Source of the DNA: Nitrososphaerota archaeon
GTDB taxonomy: Archaea; Thermoproteota; Nitrososphaeria; Nitrososphaerales; UBA183
Direction: 5' to 3'
NCBI GenBank assembly: GCA_029784825.1
Contig: JAFMAU010000054.1
Coordinates: 1-12,460, forward strand
DNA: 12,460 nucleotides
Shown: in pieces, positions 1 to 5,892 of the stretch
Position numbering within the stretch: the first letter of the stretch is position 1
How the letters are laid out: each line of letters begins with the position of its first letter
The notes under the pieces: model-generated
Seen by the model: only the letters and a program-made list of their open reading frames with translations
The model's database searches: none
What the model was told of the DNA's origin: nothing
Program-made: the position numbers and the translations under genes

Positions 1-2
1 GG

Positions 3-212
3 ACCAGCTTCCGAGAACTCTTCAAGCAGCCCGTCACTCCTCAGATGACGCAGATTGGATATGTGAAGGGTCGCACCTCTCTCCCAGACGTTTCTCTGCA
101 GGTCCTCCGCCAGGTGAGCCAGTGTGTGCTTGTAGAGGGTGATGGCATCGTTACTCCTTGGGATATTGCGATTAAGGGACTTAGAAGCATCGCCCAAAGT
201 CAAGCGGAATAG
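3..212 (+). CDS. C-terminal part of a CBS-domain protein (5' truncated by window edge)
   Basis: An open frame enters at the window's left edge and ends with TAG at 210-212, followed at once by an in-frame TAA. The visible 69 residues contain IGYVKGRTSLPDV, then VLVEGDGIVTPWDIAIKGL. This is the usual ending of a CBS repeat, where a '(L)VGIVTxxDI' strand-helix motif follows a short beta strand. CBS domains usually occur in pairs and bind adenine nucleotides to regulate attached enzymes, channels or transcription factors. The residues before it (FRELFKQPVTPQM) look like the linker from a preceding CBS repeat. No effector domain is visible, so the regulated function is unknown. Nothing else gene-like occupies 213-292, between this stop and the tRNA. 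Confidence 0.6.
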   Translation, partial: TSFRELFKQPVTPQMTQIGYVKGRTSLPDVSLQVLRQVSQCVLVEGDGIVTPWDIAIKGLRSIAQSQAE

Positions 213-292
213 TAATTTCACGCGTCGGCCTACGCAGGCTAGGAGAACCGAAAGAAAGTGCATAGCCTACCCACTCGCGCGAAGGACAGAAA

Positions 293-382
293 CGGGCCCG
301 ATGGGATTCGAACCCATGGTTTCTGAAGGCAGCTCTTCAGCTTCGGAGGCTGACGCCCTGATCCGTGCTAGGCTACGGGCCC
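293..382 (-). tRNA. tRNA-Arg(CCG) with 14-nt insertion in the variable region
   Basis: On the minus strand, acceptor strand GGGCCCG (376-382) pairs perfectly with CGGGCCC (294-300), and the discriminator base is G293. The D arm is GCCT/GGGC. The anticodon stem is TCAGC/GCTGA with loop CTCCGAA, giving anticodon CCG (plus-strand 344-346) after U33. The T arm is ATGGG-TTCGAAT-CCCAT. No CCA is encoded. Every element is canonical except the variable region, which has 19 bases instead of 5. Removing 14 bases leaves exactly 76 nt with a normal variable loop. CCG with U33 and G73 indicates Arg (CGG codons). A Ser(CGA) reading would put C at position 33. A TATA-like stretch lies upstream at 403-410. 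Confidence 0.9.
321..334 (-). other. Candidate non-canonical tRNA intron, about position 45/46
   Basis: The extra bases in tRNA-Arg can be excised as AGCTGCCTTCAGAA. Exon bases CTGA (from the 3' side of the anticodon stem) could pair with intron bases TCAG, flanked by 3-base bulges AG^A and AA^A. That resembles a relaxed bulge-helix-bulge splice site and would leave variable loop AGACC. Neighbouring cut positions (for example leaving AAACC) fit the length equally well. A competing 6-bp hairpin, CTGAAG/CTTCAG, is also possible. Introns outside position 37/38 are known in archaeal tRNAs; assigning one here is my inference. Confidence 0.5.
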
Positions 383-402
383 GTCTTGAGCCTCGCAGTT
401 GA

Positions 403-410
403 TTAGATAA
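403..410 (-). promoter_or_regulatory. TATA-like box for tRNA-Arg
   Basis: The minus-strand sequence TTATCTAA lies 20 bases upstream of the tRNA 5' end. It is the only A/T-rich tract there in a GC-rich neighbourhood. This assignment rests on position and composition only. Confidence 0.4.
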
Positions 411-440
411 TTCTTTGCGCCGCACTCCTTTCAGGAAGGG

Positions 441-446
441 TTAATT
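441..446 (+). promoter_or_regulatory. TATA-like box for the Kelch surface protein
   Basis: TTAATT lies 24 bases before the TTG at 471. This matches the TATA-to-start distance at other genes in the window and supports a leaderless transcript starting near that codon. It also argues against the out-of-frame ATG at 455, only 8 bases downstream of the box. Confidence 0.45.
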
Positions 447-470
447 CACGCGCCATGAACGAGGCCACCA

Positions 471-1916
471 TTGTTGGGTCCAGGCTTTCGCAGGCATGGG
501 GTCCAAGCCGTGGTCGCCGCAATCCTTCTCCTCGAAGTCGCGGTGGCGGTCTCCTACGGCCAGTCGTTGGGACCAGCTTGGTCATCCTCCTCAAGCCTCC
601 CGACTGGGACAGGGCTCGAAAGCTGCGTCACCGGTTCCGACTTGGGGTATGTCTACTGTGTGGGCGGAATGACAGCCGCGGGCTACACAAACAAGGTCAA
701 CTTCGCGTCGTTCGCATCGGCAGGAGGCATTGGCGGTTGGACCGCGACGACAAGCTACCCGATATCCGTCGACGGAATGAGCTGCGTCACGTACGCTCTT
801 TCAGTCATATGTGTCGGAGGCTTGAGCAATGGGCTCGCGGTTCGCGATGCCTACTCAGCTCAGATGACCGCCTCCGGCCTCGGTGCTTGGACTTCGGTCA
901 CGTCCTACCCGAACCTCGACGAGCTTGAAAGCTGCGTTGTCGGCGGCAGCAATCTCTACTGCATCGGAGGCTTCAACTTGAGCAAGGCAAATAACGACAC
1001 CTACTACGCGGCACTGACCAAGACAGGCGGCGTCGGCTCATGGTCTAATACGACGAGCTATCCAATCGCGGTCAGCAGCCAAAGCTGCGCCGCGGATTCG
1101 GGCTACGTCTACTGCGTCGGGGGCCTGAACGGGTCCAAGGGCTACAGCGACGTCTACTACGCGCCTCTGCTTTCAACCGGGGTTGGCACCTGGGTCAAGA
1201 CTACCTCCTACCCGTCCACGGTCTACTCTAACAGCTGCGCAGTCAACGCGGGCTACCTCTACTGCGTGGGTGGCTTCACAAACAGCGGCTACTCCAGCTC
1301 GGCGTACTACGCCCCAATCTCCTCAAACGGAGTGGGCGCCTGGGCGAACTCCTCGCCCTACCCGTCCGCGCTCGACCTCCAAAGCTGCGCCGCGTTCAAC
1401 TCTTCGCTCTACTGCTTCGGTGGCTACTACAGCTTCGGTGGTAACACCAGCTACGAGATATCAGCCAAAGTCTACTACGTCCCAATCTCTCCCACACCGG
1501 TGCCAACCGTCACGACAACGACCACCACCACCTCGACCGTCACCTCGTCGGTCACCTCGGGCACAACCTCCACGGTGTCGACGGTCTACACAGTCACGGC
1601 AAGCGCGTCCACGGTGACACTGACGTCGACCACCACCTCGCTCTTCACTTCGGTCAAGACCTCTTTCGCCACTTCCATCTCTCTCAGTCTCTCGGTTTCG
1701 ACAGCCACCTCGACCGCAGTCTCGACCGTAACGCAGACCCTCACCGTCAGTGGAAGCACGCAGACCAGCGCGACCAACTCTGGCTCCTGGGCCGGAGCGC
1801 TGCCGGCCGCCGGCGGTCTGATTGTCGGTGCACTCTTGACCCTGTTGCTGACCCGAATGCGCAGGAGAGGTCGCGCAGAAGGACAGGCAGAGGTGGAAGA
1901 AACCGAGCCCGTATAG
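471..1916 (+). CDS. Secreted, membrane-anchored six-repeat Kelch-like surface protein
   Basis: Predicted 481-residue cell-surface protein. Residues 1-30 carry RRHG followed by a hydrophobic segment (VVAAILLLEVAVAVSYG), which is either a Sec signal or a class III pilin-like signal. Residues 37-340 hold six repeats of about 50 residues with pattern GxGxW-xx-SYP-x(7-8)-SC-x(8-10)-[YI]C-x-GG; the Trp residues are at 37, 90, 140, 191, 241 and 291. Each repeat contributes two Cys, 12 in all, and there are none elsewhere. Six such units fit a Kelch-type beta-propeller. Residues 341-439 are a Thr/Ser/Val stalk. Residues 440-461 form one membrane helix followed by RMRRRGR and an acidic tail, placing the propeller outside the cell. 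Several N-x-S/T sequons are present. The start is TTG 471 (or the adjacent TTG 474); an in-frame stop at 456-458 limits extension. The ligand is unknown. Confidence 0.85.
   Translation: MLGPGFRRHGVQAVVAAILLLEVAVAVSYGQSLGPAWSSSSSLPTGTGLESCVTGSDLGYVYCVGGMTAAGYTNKVNFASFASAGGIGGWTATTSYPISVDGMSCVTYALSVICVGGLSNGLAVRDAYSAQMTASGLGAWTSVTSYPNLDELESCVVGGSNLYCIGGFNLSKANNDTYYAALTKTGGVGSWSNTTSYPIAVSSQSCAADSGYVYCVGGLNGSKGYSDVYYAPLLSTGVGTWVKTTSYPSTVYSNSCAVNAGYLYCVGGFTNSGYSSSAYYAPISSNGVGAWANSSPYPSALDLQSCAAFNSSLYCFGGYYSFGGNTSYEISAKVYYVPISPTPVPTVTTTTTTTSTVTSSVTSGTTSTVSTVYTVTASASTVTLTSTTTSLFTSVKTSFATSISLSLSVSTATSTAVSTVTQTLTVSGSTQTSATNSGSWAGALPAAGGLIVGALLTLLLTRMRRRGRAEGQAEVEETEPV
579..1490 (+). repeat. Six in-frame Kelch-like repeats of about 150-159 bp
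   Basis: The protein-level repeats begin at the Trp codons 579, 738, 888, 1041, 1191 and 1341. Repeats 4 and 5 are the most alike (TTSYP, SCA, GYxYCVGG, YYAPL), and several nucleotide stretches such as agctgcgc and tactgcgt recur in them. The repeat count suits a closed six-bladed propeller. Confidence 0.8.
1491..1787 (+). repeat. Low-complexity Thr/Ser/Val stalk-coding tract
   Basis: Encodes residues 341-439 of the surface protein, starting PTPVPTV and then runs of Thr, Ser and Val (such as TTTTTTTSTVTSSVT). It is a repetitive acc/acg/tcg/gtc tract. Similar tracts in archaeal S-layer and surface proteins act as extended, often O-glycosylated spacers near the membrane. Confidence 0.75.
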
Positions 1917-1954
1917 ACCATGACTTCATCGGGAACGCGCGGTAGGTCTTCGGA

Positions 1955-3859
1955 ATGAGATTCGGAGAGTTCAAGGAGGAGGTCAGGCACTTGGTCGACC
2001 GGAGCATCGTTGCCCTCGGCTACCCCAATGTTGAGCAGGACCTCGCGCTCCCGCCCAACCCCAACTACGGCGACCTCTCCAGCTCCTGCCCCATCCGAAT
2101 AGCCAAGGCGCTGGCCCAGAAGCCCGGGGAGGTGGCCGTCAAGATGGCCGATAGGATCATGTCGGACTCCGGCCAATGGAAGTACGTGGCGGCGGTGTCC
2201 GCGCACCCCGGAGGCTACCTCAACTTCTCGATCAACTTCCCCAAGTTCGCCGTTGATTCCATCGAAGAGGCAAGAGCTGAGGGTCCGATAGGCGCGTCGG
2301 ATTCCGGGCGGACCGTGTCCTTTGCCATCGAGCACACCAACGTGAACCCGAACAAGGCACTGCACATCGGCCATGCGCGCAATCTCGTGTTGGGCGACAG
2401 CCTGGTGAGGGTAATGCGCCATCTTGGCCACCCAGTCCAGGCGCTGAACTACGTGGACGACTCGGGCGCCCAGGTCGCCGACATCGTCGTCGGGTTCAGA
2501 TTCCTCGGCCTGAGCGACAAGGCTCCCCCCGGGGCGAAGTTCGACTCCTACGCCGGAGACAGCGTCTACGTCAAAGTCACGCAAGAGTACTCGAGGGACT
2601 CGGGTCTAGCGGCCAGAAGGACGGAGGTACTGAAGGCCATCGAGCAGGGCAGCGGACCCATCGCCGAGTACACGAGGAAGATCGTGGATAGGATCCTCGC
2701 CGAACAGCTCGCCACCTGCTGGCGGCTGGGCGCAGCCTACGACCTGCTCAACTGGGAGTCGCAGATAGTCCATTCAGGGATGTGGGAGGAACTCTTCGAG
2801 AGGATGAAACGGATGGGCGTGGTAAAGCTCGAAACTTCCGGGGTGAACGCAGGCTGCTGGGTCATCCCCGACCCCGAAACCGGAGAACAGAAGGTGGTGG
2901 TCCGTTCCGATGGCACGGCCGTCTACGTGGCCAAGGACATCCCCTACGCGGCGTGGAAGGTCGGCATGGTCGAGGACCCGTTCAGGTACGTGCGCTACAA
3001 GGAACTTCAGCCTACCGGCGGCCCGCTTTACGCGACGACGCTCGATGGGAAGGGGGAGAATGTGAAGTTCGGCGCCTGCGACATGGCTGTCTCCGTCATT
3101 GACGCGCGCCAGAGCTACCTCCAGAAGATAGTCACGAAGGTCCTCGAAGAGATGAAGCCTGGCTCGAGCAAGCGCTACCTCCACAGGGGCTATGAGGTGG
3201 TCGCTCTGTCGAAGAGGACGGCCGCATCCCTGGGCTTCTCCATCGAAGGCGAATTCGCCCACATGTCAGGCAGGAAGGGAATCTACGTCAACGTGGACAC
3301 GATGCTGGAGGCCCTGAAGAAGAAGGCGGTCGAAGAGACCCGCAAGCGGAACCCGAAGGAATCCGACAGTTGGGTCGGTGACATCGCGGAGGCGCTGGCC
3401 GTCGCGGGTCTCAGGTACGAGCTGCTCAAGCAGGACCCCGACAAGATGATTGTCTTCGACATCGAGGAGTCTCTCAGGTTCGAGGGTGACACTGGCCCCT
3501 ACCTCATGTACACCTACGCGCGAGCCAGGAGAATCCTCGACAAGACCGAGGGCCGACCCCGGGTCGATCCCGACTCGGCTTCCAGGCTGTCCAAGTCGAT
3601 AGAGAAGCGGTTGATGAAGCAGCTTTCGATGCTCGACGAGGCCGTTGCCACAGCGGGAGAGTATCTCTCGCCAAAGGAGGTTGCCCGCTATGCCCATGAG
3701 CTCGCGCTGTCATTCAACGAGTTCTATGAGACGACTCCGGTGAACCAGGAGGCCGATGCGGCCCTGAGGGACGCAAGGCTTGCCCTCGTCGACGCGGCCA
3801 GCCGAGTGCTCGCCCAGTCGATGAAGCTGATGGGCCTCCCCATAAGGAGCAGGATTTGA
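1955..3859 (+). CDS. argS: Arginyl-tRNA synthetase
   Basis: A class I aminoacyl-tRNA synthetase that charges tRNA-Arg in the cytoplasm. It has 634 residues, typical for the family. The N-terminal domain (about 1-110) carries the NYGDLSSS and GGYLNF signatures of the ArgRS-specific tRNA-binding domain. The HIGH motif is exact at 137-140 within NPNKALHIGHARN. RSDGTAVYVAKDI sits at 318-330. The KMSKS loop is the degenerate ArgRS form, HMSGRKG, at 436-442. The DALR anticodon-binding domain starts near GPYLMYTYARARRIL (515-529) and runs to the C-terminus. The gene follows the surface-protein gene after 38 bases with no clear TATA box, so read-through is possible; AGGT lies 7 bases before the ATG. 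Its stop overlaps the next gene's start. A tRNA-Arg gene lies 1.6 kb upstream on the other strand, probably by chance. Confidence 0.97.
   Translation: MRFGEFKEEVRHLVDRSIVALGYPNVEQDLALPPNPNYGDLSSSCPIRIAKALAQKPGEVAVKMADRIMSDSGQWKYVAAVSAHPGGYLNFSINFPKFAVDSIEEARAEGPIGASDSGRTVSFAIEHTNVNPNKALHIGHARNLVLGDSLVRVMRHLGHPVQALNYVDDSGAQVADIVVGFRFLGLSDKAPPGAKFDSYAGDSVYVKVTQEYSRDSGLAARRTEVLKAIEQGSGPIAEYTRKIVDRILAEQLATCWRLGAAYDLLNWESQIVHSGMWEELFERMKRMGVVKLETSGVNAGCWVIPDPETGEQKVVVRSDGTAVYVAKDIPYAAWKVGMVEDPFRYVRYKELQPTGGPLYATTLDGKGENVKFGACDMAVSVIDARQSYLQKIVTKVLEEMKPGSSKRYLHRGYEVVALSKRTAASLGFSIEGEFAHMSGRKGIYVNVDTMLEALKKKAVEETRKRNPKESDSWVGDIAEALAVAGLRYELLKQDPDKMIVFDIEESLRFEGDTGPYLMYTYARARRILDKTEGRPRVDPDSASRLSKSIEKRLMKQLSMLDEAVATAGEYLSPKEVARYAHELALSFNEFYETTPVNQEADAALRDARLALVDAASRVLAQSMKLMGLPIRSRI
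3844..3849 (+). promoter_or_regulatory. Shine-Dalgarno-like site inside argS for the HAD gene
   Basis: AAGGAG lies 6 bases before TTG 3856 and 9 bases before ATG 3859. It fits translation of the downstream gene within the argS transcript and does not by itself decide between the two starts. Confidence 0.5.
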
Positions 3860-4491
3860 TGCCTGGCGCCTACCGGCTTGCGGGGTTCGACCTGGACGGG
3901 ACGCTCCTCGAGGAGGACAGCAGCTGGGCCGCCATTCACAGGTTCTTCGGCACCACCCGCGAAAGCCACGAGTCCCTGAAGCTCTACTCGGAAGGTAAGA
4001 TCGACTACCACGAATTCATGCGCCGCGACATCGCTGCCTGGCCGAACGGTGTCACCTTGGCGGAGATAGAGACCATACTTTCTGGCTACAGGATCAGGCG
4101 GGAGGCGCCCGAAGCCCTCAGGGAGTTGCGCAGGAGGGGGATTGAGCCCGTGATAGTCACCTCGGGGATTGACATCCTGGCCGAGAAGGTGGCCGAGGAG
4201 CTCGGGGTCAAGCACTGGATAGCCAACGGGTTGAGGTTCGACTCATCCGGAAGGATACTCCCGACCGGGGTCGGGGTGGTCGACCCCACGAGGAAAGACA
4301 TAGCCTACCTGACAATGCTCAAGTCCATGCAGGTGAGCGCGAAAGACACCATCGCAGTCGGAGACACCATCTACGACCTAGCTTTCCTCAGGTCCGCCGG
4401 CAAGGGGTTCCTCCTGGCCCACTCGACGAGGGTAGACGACCCGGGGATCGTACACATTCGGAAATTGACGGACATCTTCGACTACCTCTGA
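3859..4491 (+). CDS. HAD-family phosphatase, phosphoserine phosphatase (SerB)-like
   Basis: Haloacid-dehalogenase superfamily hydrolase of 210 residues. All four HAD motifs are visible: DLDGT at 11-15 (nucleophile D11, acid/base D13), VTSG near 100-103, K146 in PTRKDIA, and GDTIYD at 168-173. The alpha-helical cap between motifs I and II resembles the PSP-like (subfamily IB) arrangement. Phosphoserine phosphatase is the best guess. The class V aminotransferase just downstream supports a serine role, but HAD substrate specificity cannot be read from motifs alone. The start overlaps the argS stop as TGATG (TGA 3857-3859, ATG 3859-3861), implying translational coupling. TTG 3856 directly before it would add one residue and gives the same TTGA overlap seen at 12111. 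Confidence 0.85.
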   Translation: MPGAYRLAGFDLDGTLLEEDSSWAAIHRFFGTTRESHESLKLYSEGKIDYHEFMRRDIAAWPNGVTLAEIETILSGYRIRREAPEALRELRRRGIEPVIVTSGIDILAEKVAEELGVKHWIANGLRFDSSGRILPTGVGVVDPTRKDIAYLTMLKSMQVSAKDTIAVGDTIYDLAFLRSAGKGFLLAHSTRVDDPGIVHIRKLTDIFDYL

Positions 4492-4496
4492 AGGAC

Positions 4497-4503
4497 TTAA
4501 TAT
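4497..4503 (+). promoter_or_regulatory. TATA-like box for the aminotransferase gene
   Basis: TTAATAT lies 29 bases before the TTG start at 4533, in the short gap after the HAD stop. The spacing predicts transcription starting a few bases before or at the start codon, so this gene probably has its own, nearly leaderless promoter and does not depend on argS. Confidence 0.55.
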
Positions 4504-4532
4504 CCGGGGCCTGTCCTTGGAGCGCGGTCTCA

Positions 4533-5663
4533 TTGCAGGACAAGCTCCTTCTGATTCCCGGTCCCACCAACCTCTCGGAACGGGTCAGGGAGGTAATGGC
4601 CGGCCCTCAGATGCCGCACGTCGGCGCGGAGTTCTACGGAACGTTCAAGGAGACTCTTCAGCTCGCCAGGTACGTTTTCAATAACGAAAAGGGCGTTCAG
4701 TTCGTTTTCACAGGCTCCGGGACCATCGGAATGGAGTCCTCCGTGGTCAGTCTGGTCTCTCACGGCGACAAGACGCTCACCCTGAGCACTGGCTACTTCG
4801 GCAAGAGAATGCTCCTCCTGAACACGCTTCACAAGGCCAAGCAAGAATCCATAGATTACAAGGACGGCCAGCACGCAGAGCCCGACGACCTGCGCAACCG
4901 GCTGCGCAAGTCCAAGTTCAAGGTCGTTTTCTTGACCCACGTCGACACCTCGACGGGGGTCATCAACCCGGTCCGCGACCTGGTGGATGAATGCCAGAAG
5001 GCCGGCGTGATGTCTGTGGTAGACTCCGTCTGCGGAATCGGCGGCGAGGAGCTCGACTTCGACCGTCTGGGCGCTGACATCGTCTTCACGGCCTCCCAGA
5101 AAGCAATCGCGGGGCCGCCCGGGGCGGTCCTGCTTGCCGTCTCCGATCGCGCCATGGAGTACATGGAGAGGAGAAAGGACGACATCGAGTCGTATTACAT
5201 GAGCCTCCCCCGGTGGAAGCCCGTGATGGACGACCCGAAGATGTACCTCGCCACGCCTGCGACCCAGGTGCTCCTCGCGCTGCGAGAGGCGCTCCGCGAG
5301 GTGAAGGAAGAGGGGTTGGAAGCCAGATGGGCGCGTCACCGCAGGCTGGGCGAGACGACGAGGGCTGCCCTCGCCGAACTGGGGGTCGACTTTGTGTCTG
5401 ACGAGGGCTTCCGGGCCGACACAGTGACGGCCTTTTGGGTCGAGAACGGCAAGGCGGGCGAGGTCCAAAGGGAGCTCGACGAAAAGCACGGCATAACGGT
5501 CGCACGGGGGATCTCTGACGCCAGGGACAAGATGATCAGGATTGGCCACTTCGGGATACTCACGGTCGACAGGCTGACGCAGGCCTTGGGGTCGCTCGAG
5601 TCGGTCATGGCTTCTCAGGGGGCTACCGGAAAGCGGGGCGTCCCGCTCGCCGGGCGCGAGTGA
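4533..5663 (+). CDS. Class V PLP-dependent aminotransferase (alanine/serine-glyoxylate or phosphoserine type)
   Basis: A fold-type I, PLP-dependent aminotransferase of 376 residues in the class V alanine-glyoxylate/serine-pyruvate family. PGPTNLSERV at 9-18 is the family's opening signature. GSGTIGMESS (61-70) is the PLP-phosphate region, D164 in VVDSVCGIGG should contact the pyridine nitrogen, K190 in TASQKAIAGPPG is the Schiff-base lysine, and R336 in MIRIGHFG is the likely carboxylate-binding arginine. A characterised methanococcal relative acts as a phosphoserine aminotransferase, and the PSP-like phosphatase immediately upstream makes that role attractive here. Alanine-glyoxylate or serine-glyoxylate transamination is equally compatible with the sequence. 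TTG 4533 is chosen because translation must begin just before QDKLLLIPGPTN and the promoter spacing fits. Confidence 0.9.
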   Translation: MQDKLLLIPGPTNLSERVREVMAGPQMPHVGAEFYGTFKETLQLARYVFNNEKGVQFVFTGSGTIGMESSVVSLVSHGDKTLTLSTGYFGKRMLLLNTLHKAKQESIDYKDGQHAEPDDLRNRLRKSKFKVVFLTHVDTSTGVINPVRDLVDECQKAGVMSVVDSVCGIGGEELDFDRLGADIVFTASQKAIAGPPGAVLLAVSDRAMEYMERRKDDIESYYMSLPRWKPVMDDPKMYLATPATQVLLALREALREVKEEGLEARWARHRRLGETTRAALAELGVDFVSDEGFRADTVTAFWVENGKAGEVQRELDEKHGITVARGISDARDKMIRIGHFGILTVDRLTQALGSLESVMASQGATGKRGVPLAGRE

Positions 5664-5710
5664 TTTTCAGTCCTGTCCAGGAGGCGGCCTGGCCGACGCA
5701 CGGGAACAGA

Positions 5711-5723
5711 ATATACTTTTAAT
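5711..5723 (+). promoter_or_regulatory. TATA-like region for tRNA-Gln
   Basis: The A/T-rich stretch ATATACTTTTAAT ends 32 bases before the tRNA 5' end, in an otherwise GC-rich 92-base gap. TTTTAAT (5717-5723) is the best-placed core. It would give a short 5' leader for RNase P to remove. Confidence 0.5.
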
Positions 5724-5755
5724 CCATCGTGGGGCCACGAGCCGCAATCTCTCGC

Positions 5756-5828
5756 AGCCCGGTCGTCTAGTGGTCAAGGATGGGGGCCTCTGGAGCCTTC
5801 GACCTAGGTTCGAATCCTAGCCGGGCTA
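5756..5828 (+). tRNA. tRNA-Gln(CTG)
   Basis: A complete 73-nt cloverleaf. Acceptor AGCCCGG pairs with CCGGGCT, followed by discriminator A5828. The D stem is GTCT/GGAT with two G-U pairs. The anticodon stem is GGGGC/GCCTT (two G-U pairs) and loop CTCTGGA gives anticodon CTG at 5790-5792, decoding CAG. The variable loop is a short 4 bases (CGAC). The T arm is CTAGG-TTCGAAT-CCTAG. There is no intron and no encoded CCA. Confidence 0.95.
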
Positions 5829-5862
5829 CTTCGGGATTTCCGGCGCGGCCGGCAGAAAGATT

Positions 5863-5869
5863 CTATTAG
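5863..5869 (+). promoter_or_regulatory. Weak TATA-like box for the HerA-family ATPase
   Basis: CTATTAG lies 23 bases before ATG 5893, a distance suited to a leaderless transcript. The match to an archaeal TATA consensus is poor, and read-through from the tRNA-Gln promoter is possible. Confidence 0.35.
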
Positions 5870-5892
5870 CTGTCCGGGTCACGACTTGAAAG

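Noticed and set aside
293..382. Reading the minus-strand tRNA as class II tRNA-Ser(CGA) with a long variable arm
   Set aside because: The D-arm looks class II-like, but anticodon CGA would need C at position 33. The perfect 5-bp anticodon stem places U33 before CCG, and the long-arm helix would overlap the anticodon stem.
455..928. 157-codon plus-strand frame starting at ATG 455
   Set aside because: It overlaps the Kelch gene in another frame, is Arg-rich with no domain pattern, and lacks the repeat signal; it is a high-GC shadow frame.
1586..2584. 332-codon minus-strand frame
   Set aside because: Antisense to the surface-protein stalk and the ArgRS catalytic region. It has no recognisable motif and arises from codon bias of the real genes.
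4530..5549. 339-codon minus-strand frame
   Set aside because: Fully antisense to the aminotransferase, whose PLP lysine and other motifs are intact. The antisense protein shows no family signature.
5677..5692. CCAGG/CCTGG hairpin after the aminotransferase as a terminator
   Set aside because: Only 5 bp, no U-rich tail, and archaea do not generally use hairpin terminators; likely chance.
5756..5828. tRNA-Gln as an integration (att) site for a mobile element
   Set aside because: I noticed no repeated tRNA 3' end elsewhere in the window, and there is no integrase or element gene; the flanking genes are housekeeping types.
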